A stretch of DNA of 64,000 bases from Salimicrobium halophilum (GCF_900100295.1 NZ_FNEV01000004.1:186001-250000); one strand, 5' to 3'; positions 42,072 to 50,973 are shown, counted from the stretch's first letter. Numbers and translations are program-made. The notes: generated by a model from the sequence alone, not told the origin.

Positions 42072-42170
42072 ATGACTATGATACAAAAAACAGACGAGCA
42101 GGAGGCAAAAGCGTCGCATAACTGGTGGTTTCCTTCATTTTTTCAAAAGCGGTCCACAGGAATCGTCTGA
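42072..42170 (+). CDS. Possible short ORF, 32 aa
   Basis: An ATG-initiated frame in the bioD-pepT gap encodes MTMIQKTDEQEAKASHNWWF plus PSFFQKRSTGIV. The aromatic cluster and basic end look protein-like, but the ribosome site (GGAG about 15 nt ahead) is poor, so this is a weak call. Confidence 0.25.
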   Translation: MTMIQKTDEQEAKASHNWWFPSFFQKRSTGIV

Positions 42171-42270
42171 TAATAAATGATATGAGACACTTTCCTTCCC
42201 TGACTAATGAAAATCTATCGGATAACTACCCGACCATGCCTGAACCTAACACAAAAAGGAGACTACATCT

Positions 42271-43527
42271 ATGAAACAGGAACTACTGGAACGCTTCACG
42301 AGCTACGTGAAAATCGATACCCAATCAAGCGAAGATACAGGAACGACCCCTTCCACGGAAAAGCAGTGGGATCTTGCGAATAAACTCGTAGAGGAACTCG
42401 AAGCTATCGGCATGGACGATGTATCCGTCGACAAAAACGCCTACGTCATGGCCACACTCCCTTCCAACACGGCCAAAGAAATTCCGACGATCGGCTTCCT
42501 GGCTCATATCGATACAGCCACGGATTTCACCGGCACAGGAGTCAACCCGCAAGTGTGGGAGGATTATGATGGCAAAGACCTTAAGCTTAATGAGGCTGTG
42601 ACTCTGTCCCCGAACGACTTCCCATCGCTTCTTAAATACACCGGGCATACATTGGTTACGACAGATGGAACCACACTACTCGGAGCCGACAACAAAGCTG
42701 GAATCGCTGAAATCATGACAGCGATGCATCACCTGATCCAGAACCCGTCCATTCCACACGGAGACATCAGGGTCGCTTTCACGCCGGACGAAGAAATCGG
42801 GAAAGGACCGCACCACTTCGACGTGGAGAAATTCGGCGCCGATCTCGCCTATACCATTGATGGCGGGGAGCTCGGAGAACTGGAATATGAGAGCTTCAAT
42901 GCTGCCGGTGCGATGATTATGTTCCAGGGAAGAAACGTACACCCCGGATCCGCCAAAAACAGCATGGTTCATGCTTCCAAAATGGCGATGGCTTTCCATG
43001 ATTCCCTTCCGACCTACGAAGCACCTGAATTCACAGAAGACAAAGAAGGCTTCTATCATCTGATTCAAATGGAGGGGGACGTGGAAACAGCAAGACTTGG
43101 CTATATCATCCGCGACCATGACAAAGAGAAATTCGCCGCACGTAAGGAATATATCAACAAAATCGCAGAAGAGTTTCGCGCTACCTACGGCGAGTCCGCC
43201 ATCCTGGTGAAGATGGAAGACCAGTATTACAACATGGGAGAGAAAATCGAACCTGTAATGGAGATTGTCGATGCAGCAGAGCAGGCGATGAAGAATAAAG
43301 GTATAAAACCGCTCATCCGCCCGATCCGTGGAGGTACAGACGGGTCACAGCTCTCCTATATGGGACTTCCGACACCGAATATTTTCACTGGTGGGGAGAA
43401 CTATCACGGAAAGTACGAATACATTTCCCTCGACAACATGGAGAAAGCCAGTGAAACCATCGTAGAAATCTCCCGCCTTTTCGCCACCGAAGACACGTTT
43501 AACATCGCACAAAAAAAGGAAAAGTAA
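42271..43527 (+). CDS. pepT: Peptidase T (tripeptide aminopeptidase)
   Basis: M20-family dizinc aminopeptidase that removes N-terminal residues from tripeptides in the cytosol. The 418-aa product has [14 protein letters not shown] (His/Asp metal ligands, about 77-90), [16 protein letters not shown] (Asp ligand), [15 protein letters not shown] (catalytic Glu pair) and a late [20 protein letters not shown] with [10 protein letters not shown] providing the last His. Length is within the PepT range. Start follows AAAAAGGAGAC. It may process peptides from the orphan Opp-type permeases nearby, but no link is shown. Confidence 0.95.
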   Translation: MKQELLERFTSYVKIDTQSSEDTGTTPSTEKQWDLANKLVEELEAIGMDDVSVDKNAYVMATLPSNTAKEIPTIGFLAHIDTATDFTGTGVNPQVWEDYDGKDLKLNEAVTLSPNDFPSLLKYTGHTLVTTDGTTLLGADNKAGIAEIMTAMHHLIQNPSIPHGDIRVAFTPDEEIGKGPHHFDVEKFGADLAYTIDGGELGELEYESFNAAGAMIMFQGRNVHPGSAKNSMVHASKMAMAFHDSLPTYEAPEFTEDKEGFYHLIQMEGDVETARLGYIIRDHDKEKFAARKEYINKIAEEFRATYGESAILVKMEDQYYNMGEKIEPVMEIVDAAEQAMKNKGIKPLIRPIRGGTDGSQLSYMGLPTPNIFTGGENYHGKYEYISLDNMEKASETIVEISRLFATEDTFNIAQKKEK

Positions 43528-43558
43528 CAGACAGACTTTTACAGGAGGCGATGTAACG

Positions 43559-43783
43559 ATGAGCGATAAAGGCAAAGATCATAGCGTAGATAATAACGAG
43601 AAGCGTGTGAATGAGGAAGAACGCACGGAGCTTGCGGAGAAGTTCAAAGAAGAAGAACTGACGGATGACATTCCGATGGAAGAACTTGAAATCGATGAGA
43701 AGAGCAATAAAGATAAGCAGCACTTCCGGGACGAATCCCAAAGCGAGAAGAAATATCGGAAAGACCGCGACAAACAGGATTGA
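43559..43783 (+). CDS. Small highly charged hypothetical protein
   Basis: A 74-aa, Lys/Glu/Asp-rich protein without hydrophobic segments, likely disordered or helical (RVNEEERTELAEKFKEEELT). A strong CAGGAGGCGATG ribosome site and position 31 bp after pepT indicate a real second cistron. I recognise no family. Confidence 0.7.
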   Translation: MSDKGKDHSVDNNEKRVNEEERTELAEKFKEEELTDDIPMEELEIDEKSNKDKQHFRDESQSEKKYRKDRDKQD

Positions 43784-43802
43784 ATTCCTTTTTCGTTCAC
43801 CT

Positions 43803-43841
43803 TAAGACCCGGGTCCCTCCTCAGGAACCCGGGTCTTTATT
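43803..43841. terminator. Bidirectional terminator between the small charged ORF and rbsK
   Basis: AAGACCCGGGT (43804-43814) pairs with ACCCGGGTCTT (43827-43837), with TTATTAT beyond. The right arm overlaps the last codons and stop of the convergent rbsK gene, so the ribokinase C-terminus is encoded inside the terminator. Confidence 0.85.
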
Positions 43842-44690
43842 ATCTTCAAGAAATGCCTCGACTTCTTCCCTGAATGGCATCCCGCTTTGCGCTCCTTTCA
43901 TTGTAACTGAAAGAGCGGAAGCTGCATTCGCTACTACAATAGCCTCTTTCACTTTTTCTCCTTCGGCGATACGCGCTGCCAACACTCCATTGAACGTATC
44001 ACCCGCTCCCGTGGTATCAACCACGTCGACCGAATATCCACCGATCATTTCACCTTTGTGTTCCACCCCTTCTTCTCCACGGGTGATCACTATCTCTTCT
44101 TCTCCTGTAAGAGAAGAATGCATCTGGTTGTACTCCGATTCATTCGGTGTCAGTACAGAGACTCTGTTTCGTATATTCTCAGAAAGATTCCGGTAAGGTG
44201 CCGGATTCAGAATGACAGGAACACCAGCCTCCGCAGCTATTACAGTCACCTCTTCCACCACCTCGATCGGAATCTCCAACTGCATCAGCACGACATCACT
44301 TGTCTCAATCTCTTCTTTCTTTTGTGCGACCATTTCTTTCGACAGTTCATGATTCGCTCCAGGTGCGACGATAATCCTGTTGTCTCCATCTGAAAGAATG
44401 ATCGTAGCCGTACCAGTGGACTGTTCAGGAACAAGGGCCACATGCTTTGTATCGATTCCTTCTTTGTGAAGATTCTCCATCATTTTTTCACCGAAAGCAT
44501 CTCTTCCTACTGCTCCGATCATCGTCACTTCTGCTCCTGTTCTTGCAGCAGCAACAGCCTGGTTTGCTCCTTTACCTCCTGGATACGTAATGAATTCTTT
44601 GCCAAGAACCGTTTCCCCCTGTCCCGGCATGTGAGTCGTCGAGACGACGAGATCCATGTTAATACTTCCAATTACAGTAACTTTACCCAT
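43821..44690 (-). CDS. rbsK: Ribokinase
   Basis: PfkB-family kinase that makes ribose-5-phosphate. The 289-aa product starts MGKVTVIGSINMDLVV with the N-terminal GSINMDL motif, then PGGKGANQAVAAARTGAEV (PfkB signature 1) and VDTTGAGDTFNGVLAARIAEG (signature 2, catalytic Asp about residue 237). It stands alone: no rbsDACB transport genes are adjacent. An AAAACGTTTT dyad lies 30 bp upstream of the start, suggesting CcpA or LacI-type control. Confidence 0.93.
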   Translation of the reverse strand: MGKVTVIGSINMDLVVSTTHMPGQGETVLGKEFITYPGGKGANQAVAAARTGAEVTMIGAVGRDAFGEKMMENLHKEGIDTKHVALVPEQSTGTATIILSDGDNRIIVAPGANHELSKEMVAQKKEEIETSDVVLMQLEIPIEVVEEVTVIAAEAGVPVILNPAPYRNLSENIRNRVSVLTPNESEYNQMHSSLTGEEEIVITRGEEGVEHKGEMIGGYSVDVVDTTGAGDTFNGVLAARIAEGEKVKEAIVVANAASALSVTMKGAQSGMPFREEVEAFLEDNKDPGS

Positions 44691-44717
44691 GCATATAACC
44701 CTCTTTCCTCGAAAAAA

Positions 44718-44733
44718 GTAAAACGTTTTCTTA
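44718..44733. promoter_or_regulatory. cre-like / LacI-family operator upstream of rbsK
   Basis: GTAAAACGTTTTCTTA contains a perfect AAAACGTTTT dyad. It resembles catabolite-response elements and RbsR-type LacI operators, and lies in the 74-bp divergent gap between rbsK and the GPP34 gene, 28 bp ahead of the rbsK ATG. Could act on either gene. Confidence 0.55.
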
Positions 44734-44773
44734 TAATGTCTATATAGGTATCATAACAGGAGGAGTGAAATGT

Positions 44774-45451
44774 ATGTTCACGATTGCGGAAGAACTATTG
44801 CTACTGGCTCTTCACGATAAAAAAGGAACGGTCGTCGCGAGAGCCAACTCGTCTCTTGATTTCGGCCTTGCCGGAGCATTTATCGGCGAGCTTGCCTTGA
44901 GGGAACGAGTCAAAGCAGACGGGAAGAAACTCGTCGTGACAGACACTACACCTGTCGACGATCCCTATCTGAACGAGATTTTCGAAGAAATCAAGAATTT
45001 CGGTAAAGAACTTAAAATCAAAGGATGGGTCGAGAAATTCGGCTATCGCATGAAAAAGAAGAAAAAAGGAATGATGACTCGCCTCGCGGAGCGTGGTGTT
45101 TTAGAAGAGAAGGAAAAAGAAATTCTATTTGTTTTCAAACGAAAAAAATACCCATCCAAGGACGCTTCCTATGAACAGGAGATACGCACGAAGCTGAACG
45201 AGGCTTTTGAATCCACAGAACCTCCGGAACCTCGTACGCTCATCCTTCTCAGTCTTATTGACGCTTGTGATCTCGTCAAGCAAGTGTTTCCGAAAGAAGA
45301 AGCCAAACAGAAGAAGAAGCAGATCAGGAAATGGGCGAAACGGAACCCGTACGGAAAAGCGGTGAATCAGGCGATTCAAGCAACAAACGCATCTGTCTTC
45401 GCAGCTGTAGGTGCTGCGGCTGCTGCCAGTGCCACGAGCGGTTCTTCCTGA
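44774..45451 (+). CDS. GPP34 (GOLPH3)-family phosphoprotein
   Basis: A 225-aa protein starting MFTIAEELLLLALHDKKGTVV, the typical opening of the GPP34 family, followed by LDFGLAGAFIGELALRERV and DPYLNEIFEEI. The middle and C-terminal parts (RGVLEEKEKEILFVFKRKKYP; TLILLSLIDACDLVKQVF) also fit. In eukaryotes GOLPH3 binds PI4P on the Golgi; the bacterial role is unknown, with membrane or glycosylation-related functions suspected. A C-terminal Ala/Ser-rich tail follows. ATG at 44774 is 10 nt from AGGAGG; an in-frame GTG at 44765 abuts that site. Confidence 0.85.
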   Translation: MFTIAEELLLLALHDKKGTVVARANSSLDFGLAGAFIGELALRERVKADGKKLVVTDTTPVDDPYLNEIFEEIKNFGKELKIKGWVEKFGYRMKKKKKGMMTRLAERGVLEEKEKEILFVFKRKKYPSKDASYEQEIRTKLNEAFESTEPPEPRTLILLSLIDACDLVKQVFPKEEAKQKKKQIRKWAKRNPYGKAVNQAIQATNASVFAAVGAAAAASATSGSS

Positions 45452-45453
45452 TA

Positions 45454-45491
45454 AATAAGCCTCCCGAGGATTTGATCCCGGGAGGCTTATT
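45454..45491. terminator. Bidirectional terminator after the GPP34 gene
   Basis: AATAAGCCTCCCG and CGGGAGGCTTATT form a perfect 13-bp stem with a 12-base loop between convergent genes. Confidence 0.88.
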
Positions 45492-45495
45492 CCAT

Positions 45496-46407
45496 TTAAG
45501 GCAGGTCGTTACCGGCAGCCCTGTACAATTCGTACCATTCTTCTCTGGTAAGCGACACGTCCGAAGCTTTCGAAATATCTTCAAGACGCTGCTTGTTCAT
45601 GGTTCCGACGATCGGCTGGATCCCTGCCGGATGGCGCATGATCCAGGCAATCGCGATCGCCGAATCCGTAACTCCGTAACGGGAAGCCACTTCCTGGAGT
45701 TTTTCATTGATGGCAGGAAAATCTTTATTTCCGATGAAAGCACCCTCGATCATCCCGTGCTGGAACGGGGACCAGGCCTGAAGTGAAATATCATTCACCC
45801 GGCAATACTCGATGATTTCTCCGTCCCGGTTCACTGCCGGGGCGTTTTCCATGTTTACATTGAAACCATGATCGAGCATCACTGTCTGCATCAGGCTCAG
45901 CTGCACCTGATTCACGATGAGATCCTGATCGAGATGTTTCTTCAACAATTCCATCTGCATCGGATTCTGGTTACTTACACCAAAGTGGCGGACTTTCCCG
46001 GCACTCTCGAGCTCCGAGAATGCTTCCGCAACCTCCTCAGGTTCCATAAGCGCATCCGGACGGTGCAACAGTAATATATCCAAATAATCCGTGTTCAACC
46101 GTTTCAGACTGCCTTCTACGGAAGAAATGATATGGTCTTTCGAAAAATCGAAGAATCCGTTTCTGATGCCACATTTGGACTGAAGGGTCATTTTTTCACG
46201 AAGCGAGGGTTCGATGGCATTGGCGAACACTTCCTCTGATTCCCCTTTTCCGTAAATATCGGCATGGTCGAAAAAGTCAATACCGAGATCGAGAGACTTA
46301 TCGATCATCGACCGGGCTTCTTTGGCTGACAAGCCGGACATGCGCATACATCCCAGCCCTATTTGCGGTACATGCAGACCGCTTTTCCCTAATTCCATCG
46401 TATTCAT
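45496..46407 (-). CDS. Aldo/keto reductase (YdhF-like)
   Basis: A 303-aa NADPH-dependent TIM-barrel oxidoreductase. Catalytic tetrad residues are visible: Asp/Tyr in FFDHADIYGKGESEE, Lys in LQSKCGI, His in DILLLHRPDALM. GVSNQNPMQMELL is the conserved SNF-type motif and IVGTMNKQRLEDI the cofactor phosphate site. The order resembles E. coli YdhF. Its ATG overlaps the stop of the upstream membrane protein by one base (TAATG), so it is the third gene of a unit with the diguanylate cyclase. Substrate unknown. Confidence 0.9.
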   Translation of the reverse strand: MNTMELGKSGLHVPQIGLGCMRMSGLSAKEARSMIDKSLDLGIDFFDHADIYGKGESEEVFANAIEPSLREKMTLQSKCGIRNGFFDFSKDHIISSVEGSLKRLNTDYLDILLLHRPDALMEPEEVAEAFSELESAGKVRHFGVSNQNPMQMELLKKHLDQDLIVNQVQLSLMQTVMLDHGFNVNMENAPAVNRDGEIIEYCRVNDISLQAWSPFQHGMIEGAFIGNKDFPAINEKLQEVASRYGVTDSAIAIAWIMRHPAGIQPIVGTMNKQRLEDISKASDVSLTREEWYELYRAAGNDLP

Positions 46408-46913
46408 TATACTCCTCCTCCAATATCAAACTGTCCCACCTTCAACTGGTGATAGACTTCTTCCTTAATTTCTTCCTGCGTACAGACCAGCATCACTTTT
46501 GCTGCGGCGGTCTTTTGATACATCTCCCCAGTCAACTCCCTTTTCACATACAGACGATCGAGCTTCGGGATACGGAATTGTTCCATAGGCAGGTAAGCGA
46601 TCATCCTCCGCTCTTCTCCTGAATCTATGTACACTTTCAAGCCGATCAGCTTTGGAAAGAGGCCCTTTTCCATATCATACTGAAGATGGATGTCATCCTT
46701 GGTCGTTGTCTGCATAAGAGGTAAATGGCTCGGGAGCGTAACGAAATAGACGATCTGTTCAAAGGAGCATTCTATTTCTTCAAGGTTCATGTGGAACTGG
46801 CTCATCTTACGCTCTATGGATTTGTTTATTTCCCGAAAATAGAAAAAACGTCCTGTCCCCAATACCGTAACGATAAACAACAAACCGAGGCTGACGATAC
46901 TGAACCCGCTCAT
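46407..46913 (-). CDS. Membrane-anchored protein of unknown function next to diguanylate cyclase
   Basis: A 168-aa protein: one N-terminal membrane helix (SIVSLGLLFIVTVLGTG, about 4-20), a juxtamembrane helix, then a mixed alpha/beta soluble part of about 125 residues (EIECSFEQIVYFVTLPSHLP, ...KLIGLKVYIDSGEERRMIAYLPMEQF). No family recognised. Its ATG overlaps the cyclase stop by 4 bp (ATGA) and it is coupled to the aldo/keto reductase. It may be a partner or effector of c-di-GMP signalling, by position only. Confidence 0.7.
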   Translation of the reverse strand: MSGFSIVSLGLLFIVTVLGTGRFFYFREINKSIERKMSQFHMNLEEIECSFEQIVYFVTLPSHLPLMQTTTKDDIHLQYDMEKGLFPKLIGLKVYIDSGEERRMIAYLPMEQFRIPKLDRLYVKRELTGEMYQKTAAAKVMLVCTQEEIKEEVYHQLKVGQFDIGGGV

Positions 46914-48430
46914 AACACATGCTCCTCTGTCGTCACGACTTTGTTCTTACCTGAACTCTTCGCTTCGTACAAAGCTTCATCCGTAATTTCGATCAGTTCC
47001 TCTGCGCACATCGTTTCATCCAATTCGGTGGAGGAGACCCCTACGCTGACCGTAAGTATCTTCCCTGGTTGACTGGATTCTGAAGGGAATTCGGTCGTCT
47101 CTATAAGGTTTCTTATGGTTTCAGCGATGTCTTTTGCGTCCACGAGTGATGTGTCCGGTAGCAGAAGCACGAATTCCTCGCCACCGAAACGATAAGCATG
47201 ACCGAACGACTTCACCGATGCTTCAAGGATATCTGCGAGTTGAGTCAAGACTTCATTCCCAAGCAGATGGCCATTGGTATCATTGTACACCTTGAAATGA
47301 TCGATATCCATCAGCACAAGAGAGACAGGAGCCTGTTTCTTCCCAGCCAGGAAACGTTCGATATCCTGCTGGAAGACACGCTGATTGAACAAACCGGTAA
47401 GTCCGTCTTTTTGAGCCAGTTCTTCGATGCGATTATAGAGCTTGGACTGATATAGCGCGATGGAAGCCTGGTGCGTCAGCGGGAGAACCTGATCGACCCA
47501 CTCGTCTGTGATTGGAAGGTTGTTCACTGGATTATCGATGAACATGACTCCCATTACGTCCTGCTGGTGAAAGAAAGGGATGATGGCGCACTCCTCCATT
47601 TGAAAGTGGAGCTCCAACCTCTTCCTTACGATATCGCTTTCATTTGACCTTTTGCAAATGAACGGTTTTCGCTGCTTCATCGCCTGTTCCACTATCGTAT
47701 TTCCATCGAGTCTCAAAGAAAGACGTCTTACCTTTTCATTCAAAGGATGATCGATCGTTTTCTCTATTTCTTTGAGGCGGAACAAATCGTTCAGTTTGTA
47801 TTTATTCTCGGCAATCAACTGCCAGGTTTCAAAACCTTCTTCCGGTGTCAATGGTCCGGTCGCCATCTTCCCTTCCAGTCGCTTCCCGTCTTCAGATAAC
47901 AGAAAGACCATAGCCCGGTTGAAACTGAACCCGTAGCCGGCAGTGACTGCGGTCAGAATAATCTGCAGAACCTGATTTTCATCCATCGTCTGCTGGATTT
48001 TATAACTGACTTCCCGGAAGATATTCAATTGTTTCGACGTATGTAATGCCAAGTCGAGCCTGCGTTGTCGTTGACGACGCAGTTCATTGATATAATCTAA
48101 AAGATACAGAAGTGTAACAGCGAACAGGGGATACGTGACCACTTCCAACAATTCCACAGGAAATCCCCGAAGAATCAGATAGGAAACCGATAGTACAATA
48201 GAGAAAACAGCTCCATGAAGACGAGAAGTAGCGACGCTTACGCCTATGAATAATAGCACGAGCCACTCTATATCAGCTGATGGATACACGACATCGATCA
48301 GAATGACTGCAAGGGCGCTTCCACCTATAAGAACGAGCCGGTGAGATGCATTTTTTTGTTTGAAGCGCAGAAGATTCACTAGTAAACCGAGGAAGAATGT
48401 ACACAAAACGGCAAGGATGTAAGGAGTCAT
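46910..48430 (-). CDS. Membrane-bound GAF-GGDEF diguanylate cyclase
   Basis: A 506-aa enzyme making c-di-GMP from two GTP. N-terminal region (about 1-125) has several membrane helices; a helix leads to a GAF domain (about 150-320; AIIPFFHQQDVMGVMFIDNP); then GGDEF (about 345-500; LMDIDHFKVYNDTNGHLLGNE, active site YRFGGEEFVLLL near 420). The inhibitory I-site RxxD is absent: the four residues at its place read VKSF, so product feedback through that site is not expected. ATG at 48430 fits GAGGGTAGGT. Operon with the unknown membrane protein and reductase. Confidence 0.92.
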   Translation of the reverse strand: MTPYILAVLCTFFLGLLVNLLRFKQKNASHRLVLIGGSALAVILIDVVYPSADIEWLVLLFIGVSVATSRLHGAVFSIVLSVSYLILRGFPVELLEVVTYPLFAVTLLYLLDYINELRRQRQRRLDLALHTSKQLNIFREVSYKIQQTMDENQVLQIILTAVTAGYGFSFNRAMVFLLSEDGKRLEGKMATGPLTPEEGFETWQLIAENKYKLNDLFRLKEIEKTIDHPLNEKVRRLSLRLDGNTIVEQAMKQRKPFICKRSNESDIVRKRLELHFQMEECAIIPFFHQQDVMGVMFIDNPVNNLPITDEWVDQVLPLTHQASIALYQSKLYNRIEELAQKDGLTGLFNQRVFQQDIERFLAGKKQAPVSLVLMDIDHFKVYNDTNGHLLGNEVLTQLADILEASVKSFGHAYRFGGEEFVLLLPDTSLVDAKDIAETIRNLIETTEFPSESSQPGKILTVSVGVSSTELDETMCAEELIEITDEALYEAKSSGKNKVVTTEEHVL

Positions 48431-48512
48431 ACCTACCCTCTCTTCAGAATCGTATAGTAGCAAATGCCTATTTCGTTTATTCTACCACATAACTTCCCCT
48501 CTGGCTCTACAA

Positions 48513-48542
48513 AAAAATGAAGAGGTTCCCCCCTTCATTTTC
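48513..48542 (-). terminator. Terminator after the UspA-family gene
   Basis: On the minus strand AAATGAAG-type arms (CTTCATTT) close a G-rich loop and are followed by TTTTTTTGTAG, giving a short stem plus T-run directly after the stop of the gene at 48545. Confidence 0.65.
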
Positions 48543-48544
48543 TC

Positions 48545-48982
48545 TTATTTGATAATCAGCACGGGTTTGGTCGCTTTTTGTACGACGTTGTTACTGACAC
48601 TACCCAATAGGAACTTCCTTACTCCTCCGAGCCCACGGCTTCCGAGGACAATGAGATCGACATCGTGCTCTTCGGCATAGGCACATATCTTCTCACCAGG
48701 ATTACCTTCCGCCTCTCCGACTTTGATTTCTGTTTTCACGGTTATGGAATCGTCCGTCTCGAGTTCTGTCTTCAGTGCTTCCATTTCCGTTTCAAAACGT
48801 TCGGCCAGTTCTTTCCCGACAGCTTCTGCCATCGTCGCATTCGTTACAGGACCTGTTGTGTTGACCACTGATATTACATGAATTTCTTTTTCAGGGGCAT
48901 CACAAGCCTGCTTTTTCGCTTCTTGTACAGCCTGTTTACTCAAATCACTTCCATCATACGCTACGAGAATTTTTTTGGTCAT
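48545..48982 (-). CDS. Universal stress protein, UspA family
   Basis: A 145-aa alpha/beta protein. ILVAYDGSDLSKQAVQEAKK opens with the Asp that binds ATP adenine; the C-terminal GSRGLGGVRKFLLGSVSNNV (about 113-132) is the G-2x-G-9x-G(S/N) nucleotide loop, so an ATP-binding type is likely. Strong GAAGGAGGAG ribosome site. Single gene with terminator. The trigger is unknown; no clear sigma-B promoter was found in the 238-bp upstream gap. Confidence 0.92.
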   Translation of the reverse strand: MTKKILVAYDGSDLSKQAVQEAKKQACDAPEKEIHVISVVNTTGPVTNATMAEAVGKELAERFETEMEALKTELETDDSITVKTEIKVGEAEGNPGEKICAYAEEHDVDLIVLGSRGLGGVRKFLLGSVSNNVVQKATKPVLIIK

Positions 48983-49220
48983 CCCGTATCTCCTCCTTCA
49001 TGATCTGATTACTCAGCAACTTTTCTATACATTTATATATTCCCTCTTACCCATAGGGGTCTAAACGTCATGATATGATTATTTTTGAATAATTCGTGAA
49101 ATTATCCATTCCTCTTCCCTATTACCCGGGAAATACTCATCCGAAAGCAGAAATATTGCAGGTGAACCTTCTATTCATTAAACTTGACCTACATCATAGA
49201 CCAAAGGGGATAAATCAATA

Positions 49221-50261
49221 GTGAAGCAAGTATATAGTGACGTACATCAATTTCGCGGATCCCATTATGATTTCGGTTATCGGCAGGGAGAATGGCTGAA
49301 GCACTCTCCGATCCTTCCGAACCGCGACAAGCAGTGGGAAGGAAAACGAAAACGCCACTTTCTTATAGATTTTGGTGAAGTGAAAGGAATGCTCCAAACA
49401 TTCTCCCCGGGAATATGGGAAGAAATCCGGGGGCTCGCTGAAGCATTGCAACTATCGATGGAAGAAGCGGTCCAGAACTTCGGCGGGTATTACCTGGAGT
49501 TCGGGAAGAGCGGCTGCTCCATTTTCACTAATGAAAACGTACTCGTCCGAAACTATGACAGTGACCCTTCCGCTTATGAAGGAAGGTATGTATTATATGC
49601 TCCTTCAGATTATGGTTATGCAACTATCGGGCCTTCTATGCAAATCACCGGTCGCACCGACGGGATGAATGAGCATGGACTGGTCATGGGATATAACTTC
49701 GTAAACCGCGTAGGTTCTGACAGCGGCTTCCTCTGCAATATGATAGGAAGAATGGTTCTCGAGAACAATCGCACCATAGAGGAAGCAATCGATTTCCTGA
49801 AGGAGATTCCTCACCGGAGGGCCTTCAGCTACGTTCTTCTTGATAGCCATGGGCGTTCCGTCGTCGTCGAAGCCTCGTCCCGTGAAGTGAAGGTAAGAGA
49901 AGGCAATGTAAGTACGAATCACTTCCACCGGCTGACGGAAGAGAACCGCTTCCGGATGGAAGACTCCCTTAACCGCTACAACACTATGGAGAATGCTTCC
50001 CCGGAAGATATCTATAAATCCTATCAGCTTCTGAACAATGCGGAGGAGAAGGTATTTTCCTACAAGTACGGAGCATGGGCCGGAACGATTCATACTGCTG
50101 CTTATGTACCCGACAAGAAGCAAGCGTGGTTTGCTCACGGGGCGGACCGTCTGCCGCTTATCTTCAATTTTGACCAGTGGTTACAAGGTGAGAACACGAA
50201 GGCGAAGAAAATAAAGGGATATCTCGATTCCCGTTACAACTTCATTAATACGGATGAATGA
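49221..50261 (+). CDS. C45-family Ntn hydrolase (acyl-CoA:6-APA acyltransferase-like)
   Basis: A 346-aa protein of the peptidase C45 / acyltransferase group. In this family the proenzyme cuts itself before a Cys that becomes the N-terminal nucleophile; here the candidate is Cys99 in GKSGCSIFTNENVLVRNYDS. Downstream GMNEHGLVMGYNFV and VLLDSHGRSVVVEAS fit. No signal peptide. GTG start at 49221 with AAAGGGGAT about 9 nt ahead. Substrates of bacterial members include amides and acyl homoserine lactones, but this one is unassigned. Single-gene unit. Confidence 0.82.
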   Translation: MKQVYSDVHQFRGSHYDFGYRQGEWLKHSPILPNRDKQWEGKRKRHFLIDFGEVKGMLQTFSPGIWEEIRGLAEALQLSMEEAVQNFGGYYLEFGKSGCSIFTNENVLVRNYDSDPSAYEGRYVLYAPSDYGYATIGPSMQITGRTDGMNEHGLVMGYNFVNRVGSDSGFLCNMIGRMVLENNRTIEEAIDFLKEIPHRRAFSYVLLDSHGRSVVVEASSREVKVREGNVSTNHFHRLTEENRFRMEDSLNRYNTMENASPEDIYKSYQLLNNAEEKVFSYKYGAWAGTIHTAAYVPDKKQAWFAHGADRLPLIFNFDQWLQGENTKAKKIKGYLDSRYNFINTDE

Positions 50262-50262
50262 G

Positions 50263-50300
50263 AAAACTCCGGATCGCCCTTCTACGATCCGGAGTTATTA
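50263..50300. terminator. Bidirectional terminator between C45 hydrolase and wrbA
   Basis: AACTCCGGATCG, loop of eight bases, CGATCCGGAGTT, then ATTATT: a perfect 12-bp stem between convergent genes. Confidence 0.87.
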
Positions 50301-50304
50301 TTCG

Positions 50305-50973
50305 TCATTTATTTCCGTTCTTCACCCAAGTACCCACTGCAATCGTACGTCTCGCCTGATGCCTGACTGCTTCTTCCACATCTTCCTGCATGTTACCTTC
50401 TCCGTCTACTGTAACGCTTGTTCCATAAGGGTTGCCTCCTGCAGCGAACGTTACCGCATCCGAATAGCCAGGTGCTGCGATAATCGCGCCCCAGTGCATC
50501 ATCGTTGTGTAGAGGCTTTTCAACGTCTGTTCCTGTCCTCCGTGCGAGTTCTGGGCAGAGCTCATGGCACTCACTACTTTATTGACCAACTTTCCTTCCG
50601 CCCAGAGCCCACCGGCCATATCAAAGTATTGCTTCATTTGGGCCGGGACGTTTCCGAAACGGGTCGGTGTACTGAACAGAATGGCATCAGCCCATTCGAG
50701 ATCGGCAACCTGAGCTTCCGGCACTTCGTCTTTGGTAGCCTCATAATGTGCTTTCCAGGCAGGGTTCTGTTCGATCGCTTCCATAGGAGCCAGCTCCGGA
50801 GCCCTCACAAGCTTCACTTCTGCCCCTTTTTCTTCCGCAGCTTCTTCTGCCCATTTAGCCAGCTTGTAGTTCGTTCCTGTCGAACTATAATAAACGATCG
50901 CCAGCTTCACTCTTTCTCTTATTTCATCATTTGAATCATTGTCTCCTTTGAACCTATCCAAGAATCCCATCAT
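50305..50973 (-). CDS. wrbA: NAD(P)H:quinone oxidoreductase, WrbA family
   Basis: A tetrameric FMN flavodoxin-like enzyme doing two-electron quinone reduction. AIVYYSSTGTNYKLAKWAEE (about 25-44) is the FMN phosphate loop; AILFSTPTRFGNVPAQMKQYFD (about 97-118) and the GGQEQTL segment are WrbA landmarks. At 222 aa it carries about 20 extra N-terminal residues (MMGFLDRFKGDNDSNDEIRE) compared with E. coli WrbA. Start at 50973 or 50970 after GAGGTGATGA. Close to glutathione peroxidase and OsmC genes, suggesting a local antioxidant theme. Confidence 0.9.
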   Translation of the reverse strand: MMGFLDRFKGDNDSNDEIRERVKLAIVYYSSTGTNYKLAKWAEEAAEEKGAEVKLVRAPELAPMEAIEQNPAWKAHYEATKDEVPEAQVADLEWADAILFSTPTRFGNVPAQMKQYFDMAGGLWAEGKLVNKVVSAMSSAQNSHGGQEQTLKSLYTTMMHWGAIIAAPGYSDAVTFAAGGNPYGTSVTVDGEGNMQEDVEEAVRHQARRTIAVGTWVKNGNK

